Shown here in pieces: positions 1-5,062 of a DNA stretch of 5,125 nt; position 1 is the first letter of the stretch; each line of letters opens with the position of its first letter. The stretch spans positions 1-5,125 of the forward strand of contig JAEWUR010000672.1 of NCBI GenBank assembly GCA_023397045.1, read 5' to 3'. The notes below the pieces were generated by a model. It worked only from the letters and a program-made list of their open reading frames with translations. It was not told the DNA's origin and did no database searches. This stretch comes from Planctomycetota bacterium (lineage in GTDB: Bacteria > Planctomycetota > Planctomycetia > Pirellulales > Thermoguttaceae). The position numbers were made by a program, and so were the translations under genes.

Positions 1-87
1 CGCCCGAATTCAGCGTGAACTGAGCCTCCGGCTGGTTCTGCCACCCACCCAGTCCCCTCGGATGAATTGCACACCCCTCCGCGAGGC

Positions 88-116
88 TTGACCGGCCGTC
101 CGACCGGGCTTAAGAT
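88..116 (+). promoter_or_regulatory. Putative sigma70-type promoter for folE
   Basis: TTGACC at 88-93 (five of six matches to the -35 consensus) is followed by a 17-base spacer and TAAGAT at 111-116 (four of six matches to the -10 consensus). The predicted transcript start is near 122-124, leaving a leader of about 115-130 bases before folE. It is the best promoter-like pair I found ahead of the gene. There is no experimental support, and the -10 box is imperfect. Confidence 0.5.
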
Positions 117-180
117 GAAGCGTTTTATTGATGTTTGCTTGGATAATGAACCGGCCAGTTGGACCGAAATCATCTTATTT

Positions 181-203
181 CCAGCCTTCGGTTGGTCGGC
201 TGG
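181..203 (+). promoter_or_regulatory. Competing hairpins in the folE leader
   Basis: CCAGCC at 181-186 can pair with GGTTGG at 190-195 (three-base loop, one G-U pair) or with GGCTGG at 198-203 (six Watson-Crick pairs, 11-base loop). The two pairings exclude each other, and both lie 35-60 bases ahead of the folE start. This could be a regulatory leader fold or chance pairing in GC-rich DNA. It matches no riboswitch class that I recognise. Confidence 0.25.
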
Positions 204-237
204 GGGCCATTGGCAACGGCAACGTCAATAATGGAAG

Positions 238-909
238 ATGGGAGATGGTACGCCCGTGTCTGAAATCCTCGATGACGATGAGTCGGCGAAAGACGATGGC
301 GCCACCGACGCGGTGGACGCCGATGCCCCGAACACCGTGATGCAGGTCGATCAACCTCGGATCGAGCGGGCGGTGCGCGAGATCCTGGTGGCGATCGGCG
401 AAGATCCCGATCGCGAGGGACTTCGCGAGACGCCGGCGCGAGTCGCCCGCATGTATGCCGAGTTGTTCGGCGGTCTGCACCAGAATCCGCGCCGTCATCT
501 GCGGAAGTTTTTTACCGAGACGTGCGACGAAGTCGTGTTGGTCCGCGACATCAGCTTCAACAGCATGTGCGAACATCACATGTTGCCGTTCATGGGCAAG
601 GCGCACGTCGCGTACTTGCCCGGCAGTCGCGTTATCGGACTGAGCAAACTTGCTCGGGTCGTCGAGGAGGTCGCCCGGCGCCCGCAGGTGCAAGAGCGAA
701 TGACCGAGGAAATCGCCAACCTGCTCGTCGAAGAATTGCATGCCAAGGGGGTTGCCGTCATCATCGAGGCGGTGCATACCTGCATGACGATTCGCGGGAT
801 TCGCAAGCCCGGGTCGGTTTGCGTCACGTCGTCGATGAAGGGCTGCTTCCGCAGCAAGCCGTCGACGCGGGCCGAACTGATGACGTTGATCTACGGAGAT
901 CGCCGGTGA
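238..909 (+). CDS. folE: GTP cyclohydrolase I (FolE)
   Basis: This enzyme converts GTP to 7,8-dihydroneopterin triphosphate in the cytosol, the first step of folate and related pterin synthesis; the type I enzyme also feeds queuosine synthesis in many bacteria. The 223-residue protein matches the type I family from about residue 38 to the end. Zinc ligands are Cys111, His114 and Cys182, one position offset from Cys110, His113 and Cys181 of the E. coli enzyme. His113 and His180 match its catalytic histidines. The CEHHMLPFMGKAH block (111-123) and the HTCMTIRGIRKPGS block (180-193) are diagnostic. Residues 11-33 are an acidic, probably disordered tail. An in-frame TAA at 229-231 fixes the upstream limit. 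ATG 238 lacks a well-spaced Shine-Dalgarno sequence, so GTG 256, preceded by GGGAG at 240-244, is a credible alternative start. The gene is closed by a terminator and is probably monocistronic. Confidence 0.96.
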   Translation: MGDGTPVSEILDDDESAKDDGATDAVDADAPNTVMQVDQPRIERAVREILVAIGEDPDREGLRETPARVARMYAELFGGLHQNPRRHLRKFFTETCDEVVLVRDISFNSMCEHHMLPFMGKAHVAYLPGSRVIGLSKLARVVEEVARRPQVQERMTEEIANLLVEELHAKGVAVIIEAVHTCMTIRGIRKPGSVCVTSSMKGCFRSKPSTRAELMTLIYGDRR

Positions 910-923
910 GGGGAGGATATCTC

Positions 924-964
924 AAAAAACCCGACGGGCCCCGTTGCCCCGTCACGGTTTTTTT
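924..964 (+). terminator. Intrinsic terminator after folE
   Basis: GACGGG (933-938) pairs with CCCGTC (948-953) around a nine-base loop. AAAAAACC (924-931) pairs with GGTTTTTT (956-963), separated from the inner stem by a small internal loop. Seven T residues (958-964) end the structure. The A tract opposite the T tract means it could act on both strands. It starts 15 bases after the folE stop codon and ends only 21 bases before the next start codon. Confidence 0.85.
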
Positions 965-971
965 GGTGACA

Positions 972-985
972 TATAAGGATTCGCC
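972..985 (+). promoter_or_regulatory. Ribosome binding site and possible -10 box ahead of the dehydrogenase
   Basis: AAGGA at 975-979 sits six bases before ATG 986 and is a standard Shine-Dalgarno sequence, supporting this start. The overlapping TATAAG at 972-977 matches the -10 consensus at five of six bases but has no good -35 partner; the bases 17 upstream are CCGTCA, inside the terminator. If TATAAG were used, the transcript would begin at or next to the start codon. The ribosome-site reading is the more secure one. Confidence 0.5.
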
Positions 986-3900
986 ATGGCGCCACTCGAT
1001 CAGCATCGCGAACGCATTCAAGACGATCTTCGCGGCCTGATCGACGGCGAAGTGCGGTGCGACGACGTCTTCCTGCAACTGTTCGCCGGCGATGCGAGCG
1101 TTTATGAGATCAAACCGCTGGGCGTCGTCTATCCCCGCAGCGTCGCCGACGTTTCGGCATGCGTTCAATACGCGGCCGACAAGAGTTTACCCATTCACGC
1201 CCGGGGCGCGGGGACCGGCGTGGCGGGCGAATCGCTCGGCTCGGGACTGATCGTGGATTTCTCGGTCCATCTGCGCCGCACGATCCGCATCGAGGAGGAT
1301 CGGGTGCGCGTGCAAACCGGCTTGGTCCATGAGCGACTGAACGCCCAGCTTCGGCGTCTGAGTCGACAATTCAGTCCCGATCCCGCCACCAGCGCGATAA
1401 CCACGATCGGCAGCATGCTGGCCGTTGACGCCGCGGGCAGTCATCGCCTGAAATACGGCTCGACCCGACGGCATGTTCACACCATGCAGATCGTTTTGGC
1501 TAACGGCCACGTCCTCGAGGTCGGACGCGAACCGTTGCACAACGGCCAAAGCGCCAGCACGATTCCCGAAAAACGCGATCTTGTCGACCGGCTCGCGGCC
1601 TTGCTGACCGAACGGGCCGAGTTGATTCGCAACCACAAGCGCTCGCTGCCTCTGCACCATGCCGGATATCATTTGGCCGATGCGCTGGGCGACGGATATC
1701 TCGACCTCGTCTCGCTGCTCGTCGGCTCGGAAGGCACGCTCGCGTTGACGACCGAGGCGGTGTTGTCGACCGATCCTTTGACGGGCTGCCGCGGCGTGAC
1801 GTTGCTGCTGTTCGACAGCCTGGAAAAGGCCGCTCGTTCGGTCGTTGACATTCTGCCGGCCCATCCGACGGCCTGCGATCTGATGGACCGTCGCCACTTG
1901 AGCCTCGCGCGCGAGGCGGAGCCGCGATTCGAGCAACTGATTCCCGGCGAAACCGAGGCCGCCCTGCTCGTCGAACTCGAAGGCGACGATCCGTTGGAAG
2001 TTCGCAGCGGCGTACAGCGTCTGGTCAGCGAGATCTGGCAGAAAAATCGGGCCGCGTTCGGCGCCCGTCAGGCGTTCGAGGATGCGGAAATCAACCTGTT
2101 CTGGCGATTGATCGACAAGGTGCAACCGGCGTTGTATCGCGTGAAAGGTTCGAGCCGGCCGGTGCCGATCGTCGAAGACATGGCCGTCGCTCCGGAATTG
2201 CTGCCCGAGTTTCTCGTGCGCATGCAGAACGTGCTGAAGCACCATCAGGTGACCGCTTCGCTGTTCTGCCACGCCGGACACGGGCAGTTGCACCTCCAGC
2301 CGTTTCTGGATCTGGACGATCCGCCCGAAGTCGAGCGCATGCGGCGATTGGCCGAGGACCTTTATCATCAGGTGTTCGAGCTTCACGGCGCGATCGGAAG
2401 CGAACATGCTTGCGGACTCAGCCGCACGTCGTTCGTCCGCGAGCAGGCCGGCCCGCTGTACGACGTCTTCCGCGAGGTGAAACGGATTTTCGATCCCGAC
2501 AATATCTTCAATCCCGGGAAGATCCTCGGCGACGATCCCGACCTGATCACCCGCAACCTCCGGCCGGCGCTCCCGATGTCGCATGGCACGGCCGATCCGA
2601 TCGCCGATTCGACGGCGTCGGCCTCGGCCGAGGCGGAGATGCCGCCCGAGGGCAAATCGGAATCGTCGGAAATGCGCAACTTGGTCGAGTTGCAGCTCGA
2701 TTGGCAGCCGAGCCGGGTTCGGGATGCGGTGGCCCAGTGTAATCGATGCGGCGAGTGCCGGGCGCAGTCCGAGAAGCTTCGGATGTGCCCGCTGTTCAGG
2801 ATTTCGCCCGGCGAAGAGGCGTCGCCCCGCGCCAAGGCCAACCTGATCCGCGGCATTCTCTGCGGCACGCTCGACTTGAACCTTCTGACCGGCGACGAGC
2901 TCAAGACGATCGCCGACCTGTGCGTCCACTGCCATGCCTGCCGGTTGGAATGTCCAGCCAACGTCGACATTCCCCGGCTGATGCGCGAAAGCAAGGCGGC
3001 CTACGTCTCGGCCAACGGGTTGTCGCTGGCCGATTGGGCCATGACGCGGCTCGATCTGTTCGGAGCGATCGGCAGCGTGTTCGCGCCGATCACCAACGGC
3101 ATGTTGAACAATCGCCAATTACGATGGATTCTGGAAAAGACGTTCGGAATCTCGCAAGGGCGAAAGCTGCCGGAGGTCGCGTCGCGAAACTTCTTGCGTC
3201 GCGCCGCGCGTCGCCGACTTACGCGTCCCTCGCGCCGAAGCGGTTCGAAGGTGCTCTATTTCGTCGACGTCTACGCGAACGGGTTCAGCCCTCGGTTGGC
3301 CGAAGCGACGGTGGCCATCCTCGAACATAACGGCATCTCGGTCTATGTTCCCCCCGATCAGAAGCAGGCGGGCATGGCCTCGATTGCGGGTGGAGCCTTG
3401 CAGCATGCCCGACAACTGGCCAAACACAACGTCTCGCTGTTGGCCGAAGCGATTCGACATGGCTATCATGTGGTGGCGACCGAGCCGGCCGCCGCGCTGT
3501 GCCTGAAACACGAATATCCGCAACTGCTCGACGACGATGACGCCCGATTCGTCGCCGACAATACCAGCGAGGCGTGCAGCTACCTTTGGAACATGCACAC
3601 GCGAGGGCAGTTGCAGTTGGACCTTCGCCCGGTGAGCGCACTGTTGGGATACCATCAGCCCTGTCACCTTCGGGCGTTGGAAGCCGGCTCGCCCGGCGAG
3701 CAACTCCTGGGGTTGATACCAGGCCTTCGACTGCGCGACATCGAGGCCGGCTGCTGCGGTATGGCAGGCACCTTTGGTTTGATGCACAAGAATTATCGCA
3801 ACAGCCTCAGGGCAGGCTGGAAACTGATTTCCCGACTCCGCAATCCCGACCTGCTGGCCGGCGTGACCGAATGCAGTGCGTGCAAACTTCAGATGGAGCA

Positions 3901-4018
3901 AGGGGCCGCCAAGCCGACGTTCCATCCGATCGAACTCTTGGCCCTGGCCTATGGCCTCATGCCGGAGATTGGCGGCCTGTTCGGAGTCCCTCGCGCCCGC
4001 GACGGGATCCGACGATAA
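986..4018 (+). CDS. Fused FAD/iron-sulfur 2-hydroxyacid dehydrogenase, YdiJ/GlcD-GlpC type
   Basis: Probably oxidises a D-2-hydroxyacid (D-lactate, glycolate or D-2-hydroxyglutarate; the substrate cannot be read from sequence) on FAD and passes electrons through iron-sulfur clusters. The length, 1010 residues, is close to E. coli YdiJ. Domains in order: PCMH-type FAD-binding domain, about 44-262, with RGAGTGVAGESLG (73-85) and GSEGTLALT (248-256); FAD-oxidase C-terminal domain, about 265-512, with HAGHGQLH (429-436) and Glu473 as probable metal ligands; a linker rich in Ala, Ser and Glu, about 535-563; a dicluster ferredoxin domain with Cys585, 588, 591, 601 and Cys646, 649, 652, 656; then two CCG-type domains. 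The second CCG domain has Cys893, Cys923-Cys924 and Cys963/966. The first, about 755-850, lacks the expected cysteines. I see no signal peptide or membrane segment, so it is cytosolic or peripheral. The start is supported by AAGGA at 975-979 and a family-like N-terminus. It is probably co-transcribed with the downstream cysteine-cluster gene. Confidence 0.93.
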   Translation: MAPLDQHRERIQDDLRGLIDGEVRCDDVFLQLFAGDASVYEIKPLGVVYPRSVADVSACVQYAADKSLPIHARGAGTGVAGESLGSGLIVDFSVHLRRTIRIEEDRVRVQTGLVHERLNAQLRRLSRQFSPDPATSAITTIGSMLAVDAAGSHRLKYGSTRRHVHTMQIVLANGHVLEVGREPLHNGQSASTIPEKRDLVDRLAALLTERAELIRNHKRSLPLHHAGYHLADALGDGYLDLVSLLVGSEGTLALTTEAVLSTDPLTGCRGVTLLLFDSLEKAARSVVDILPAHPTACDLMDRRHLSLAREAEPRFEQLIPGETEAALLVELEGDDPLEVRSGVQRLVSEIWQKNRAAFGARQAFEDAEINLFWRLIDKVQPALYRVKGSSRPVPIVEDMAVAPELLPEFLVRMQNVLKHHQVTASLFCHAGHGQLHLQPFLDLDDPPEVERMRRLAEDLYHQVFELHGAIGSEHACGLSRTSFVREQAGPLYDVFREVKRIFDPDNIFNPGKILGDDPDLITRNLRPALPMSHGTADPIADSTASASAEAEMPPEGKSESSEMRNLVELQLDWQPSRVRDAVAQCNRCGECRAQSEKLRMCPLFRISPGEEASPRAKANLIRGILCGTLDLNLLTGDELKTIADLCVHCHACRLECPANVDIPRLMRESKAAYVSANGLSLADWAMTRLDLFGAIGSVFAPITNGMLNNRQLRWILEKTFGISQGRKLPEVASRNFLRRAARRRLTRPSRRSGSKVLYFVDVYANGFSPRLAEATVAILEHNGISVYVPPDQKQAGMASIAGGALQHARQLAKHNVSLLAEAIRHGYHVVATEPAAALCLKHEYPQLLDDDDARFVADNTSEACSYLWNMHTRGQLQLDLRPVSALLGYHQPCHLRALEAGSPGEQLLGLIPGLRLRDIEAGCCGMAGTFGLMHKNYRNSLRAGWKLISRLRNPDLLAGVTECSACKLQMEQGAAKPTFHPIELLALAYGLMPEIGGLFGVPRARDGIRR

Positions 4019-4049
4019 GATAACGCGTTTTTTGACACCCATGACGATC

Positions 4050-4055
4050 GAGGAG
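4050..4055 (+). promoter_or_regulatory. Ribosome binding site that sets the start of the cysteine-cluster gene
   Basis: GAGGAG at 4050-4055 lies 11 bases before ATG 4067. A GTG in the same frame at 4055-4057 would add four residues, but it overlaps this site and could not be served by it. ATG 4067 is therefore the preferred start, although the spacing is slightly long. Confidence 0.6.
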
Positions 4056-4066
4056 TGATCCGACCG

Positions 4067-4480
4067 ATGAGCGAGCCTTGGTATCGTGACGGCCTGAAGT
4101 TTTCCTGCACCGGCTGCGGCGATTGCTGCACGGGAGCGCCCGGCTATGTCTGGGTGAACAAGGCCGAGATCGAGGCGCTCGCCGGCGCCATGCGGATCGA
4201 CGTGGCCGAGTTCGAGCGGCGCTACGTCCGGAAGGTCGGCATCCGAAAGAGCCTCATTGAATGGTCGAACGGCGACTGCGTTTTCTTTCACGGCGAAAGC
4301 CGCACGTGCCAGGTCTACGACGTCCGACCGCGACAGTGCCGAACATGGCCCTTCTGGACCTCCAATCTCGCCTCGCCCGAGACCTGGGAGGATACGGCCG
4401 AACGCTGTCCAGGCTGCAATCGGGGGCATGTGGTGCCACTCGAAAAGATCAAGGCCCAGCTTGACGTCATGCGGGTGTGA
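4067..4480 (+). CDS. YkgJ-family cysteine cluster protein
   Basis: A 137-residue protein of the family known as putative zinc- or iron-chelating YkgJ-like proteins (CxCxxCC family, PF03692); its biochemical role is not established. Nine cysteines are visible. They form CTGCGDCC (Cys14, 17, 20, 21), Cys71 before VFF, Cys81 in CQVYDVRPRQC, Cys91 in QCRTWPFW, and a C-terminal CPGC (Cys114, 117). The CxxCGxCC start and the RPxQCRxWPF block are the diagnostic parts. There is no signal peptide or membrane segment, so it should be cytosolic. It starts 48 bases after the dehydrogenase stop codon with no terminator between, so the two are probably one transcript. A link to metal or cluster handling for that enzyme is suggested by position alone. 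The family assignment is firm; the function is open. Confidence 0.9.
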   Translation: MSEPWYRDGLKFSCTGCGDCCTGAPGYVWVNKAEIEALAGAMRIDVAEFERRYVRKVGIRKSLIEWSNGDCVFFHGESRTCQVYDVRPRQCRTWPFWTSNLASPETWEDTAERCPGCNRGHVVPLEKIKAQLDVMRV

Positions 4481-4491
4481 GAGCGTCCAAG
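4479..4491. repeat. 13-base direct repeat, copy 1
   Basis: GAGAGCGTCCAAG begins on the last two bases of the cysteine-cluster gene's stop codon. It recurs exactly at 4683-4695, with 204 bases from start to start. An exact 13-base match within about 650 bases is not expected by chance. The pair brackets the inverted repeats and the terminator between them. Confidence 0.7.
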
Positions 4492-4504
4492 GGCTATCGC
4501 ATGT

Positions 4505-4618
4505 TCCGAGAATCATCTCGTTGCAAGCGTCTCGGACCAGTAGCAGGTGACTAATCACCACAGGAAAGGTCGAGTGAACGGTGGCTTGGCGGGATTGCTT
4601 ATGGTCGGTAGTGACCAT
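4505..4618 (+). other. Series of inverted repeats downstream of the cysteine-cluster gene
   Basis: Three inverted repeats lie between the stop codon at 4480 and the terminator at 4638. TCCGAGA (4505-4511) pairs with TCTCGGA (4530-4536). GGTGA (4546-4550) pairs with TCACC (4555-4559) across four bases. ATGGTC (4601-4606) pairs with GACCAT (4613-4618) across six bases. In the first, CGAGA (4507-4511) can instead pair with the nearer TCTCG (4516-4520), giving two exclusive folds. No start codon with a coding-like frame was found. This may be a structured 3' untranslated region, a small RNA, or protein binding sites. Confidence 0.4.
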
Positions 4619-4637
4619 CGTTAATCTGCGATCCTCC

Positions 4638-4664
4638 GCCGGCTGTTAGCCGCCGGCTATTTTT
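4638..4664 (+). terminator. Intrinsic terminator after the dehydrogenase and cysteine-cluster genes
   Basis: GCCGGC (4638-4643) pairs with GCCGGC (4652-4657) around an eight-base loop, followed by TA and five T residues (4660-4664). The two arms lie inside a direct repeat of CCGCCGGCT (4636-4644 and 4650-4658), and an alternative small stem GGCT/AGCC (4641-4644 with 4648-4651) is possible. It probably ends the transcript running from the dehydrogenase through the cysteine-cluster gene, 158 bases after the latter's stop codon. Confidence 0.7.
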
Positions 4665-4682
4665 GCCGTATCCCAAGCCCTG

Positions 4683-4695
4683 GAGAGCGTCCAAG
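4683..4695. repeat. 13-base direct repeat, copy 2
   Basis: This is the second exact copy of GAGAGCGTCCAAG, 18 bases after the terminator's T run. It overlaps a shorter tandem pair, CCAAGCCC, at 4673-4680 and 4691-4698 (period 18). The short pair suggests local slippage or duplication around this point. Confidence 0.7.
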
Positions 4696-4736
4696 CCCCT
4701 CTGGTGGCGTGAAAAACTCCGATTATTCCTTCTGGC

Positions 4737-4764
4737 TAGAGTTTTCCGGTTAGGCGGTCGATAA
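4737..4764 (+). promoter_or_regulatory. Putative sigma28 (FliA)-like promoter
   Basis: TAGAGTTT (4737-4744), a 12-base spacer, and GTCGATAA (4757-4764) match the flagellar sigma consensus TAAAGTTT, N11-12, GCCGATAA at 14 of 16 positions. The transcript would start near 4771 and run towards the right edge. No flagellar or chemotaxis gene is visible in the window, so the target is unknown. It could equally be an unrelated conserved motif. Confidence 0.35.
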
Positions 4765-5033
4765 CAGGAAGCAACCCAATGGGTGTTCCGGTGCCGGTGC
4801 GCTCCGGGCAGCCCAAGGCGGCGCCGGCAGAGGTCGACCGCTGGGATTGATTCTTAACTCGTTGCCATACAATGAGATAGGAGCAATCTTGGTTCGCTGC
4901 TTTTGCCGGGTCACTGCAAGTTCTTTGAAAATAAGCATTTACGAGGTGACCGTCTGATTTCCAGGCGGTCCGAATCGAGCGATTGCAACGGCAGGGCCCG
5001 GTCGATTTTGACGACCAGTTAGGTGACTTGACC
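4765..5033 (+). other. Apparently non-coding stretch with hairpins
   Basis: No frame here looks like a real gene of normal size. Visible structures: GGAA/TTCC plus ACCC/GGGT around 4767-4789; TGCCGGTGC (4792-4800) pairing with GCGCCGGCA (4821-4829), nine pairs with one G-U; GACCGTCT (4948-4955) pairing with AGGCGGTC (4963-4970), eight pairs with one G-U and a seven-base loop; and GGTCG (5000-5004) with CGACC (5012-5016). None is followed by a T run, so none is a terminator. Two mini reading frames with good ribosome sites (4779-4850, 23 residues; 4889-4957, 22 residues, TTG start) are present but not convincing. The region may be a long leader for a gene beyond the window. Confidence 0.4.
5000..5016. 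repeat. Inverted repeat upstream of the right-edge promoter
   Basis: GGTCG and CGACC form perfect five-base arms around ATTTTGA. The centre lies about 26 bases before the -35 box at 5034, a position where an activator or repressor dimer could bind. Arms this short also arise by chance. Confidence 0.25.
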
Positions 5034-5062
5034 TTGACACTAGTCGTTATGGCATCTACACT
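5034..5062 (+). promoter_or_regulatory. Sigma70-type promoter reading out of the right edge
   Basis: TTGACA at 5034-5039 matches the -35 consensus exactly. The spacer is 17 bases, and TACACT at 5057-5062 matches the -10 consensus at four of six bases. TTGACC at 5028-5033 lies directly before it as a near-duplicate -35. The transcript should start near 5068-5070. The remaining bases to 5125 show no start codon in good context, but the window ends in AAAGG, which could be part of a ribosome binding site for a gene starting just outside. Confidence 0.65.

Noticed and set aside
1..87. Possible 3' end of an upstream gene or start of a divergent one
   Set aside because: Plus-strand frames close at 18, 23 and 91 with too little sequence to judge, and no credible minus-strand start was seen, so nothing can be called.
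128..340. 70-residue plus-strand frame overlapping the folE start
   Set aside because: It begins at TTG with no clear ribosome site, overlaps folE by about 100 bases in another frame, and has no recognisable content.
175..777. 200-residue open frame antisense to folE
   Set aside because: It is a shadow of folE with no motif of its own.
1187..3118. 643-residue open frame on the minus strand
   Set aside because: It lies wholly inside the dehydrogenase gene, whose domains are unambiguous. Its translation shows no family motif. High third-position GC leaves the opposite strand free of stops.
4032..4037. Perfect TTGACA between the dehydrogenase and the cysteine-cluster gene
   Set aside because: No -10 box lies 16-18 bases downstream; that position holds GTGATC over the ribosome site, so it is probably chance.
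4055..4480. Longer form of the cysteine-cluster protein from GTG 4055
   Set aside because: The GTG overlaps the only ribosome binding site, and the four extra residues add nothing conserved.
3119..4618. 499-residue open frame on the minus strand
   Set aside because: It is antisense to the dehydrogenase C-terminus and the whole cysteine-cluster gene, both of which have diagnostic motifs. I see no recognisable domain or start signal.
4750..4938. 62-residue minus-strand frame in the right-hand non-coding stretch
   Set aside because: There is no Shine-Dalgarno sequence ahead of its start, no known domain, and its composition looks like translated intergenic DNA.
4889..4957. 22-residue frame from TTG with AGGAG at 4879-4883
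   Set aside because: The ribosome site is good, but the frame is very short with a weak start codon, and no independent sign of coding is visible.
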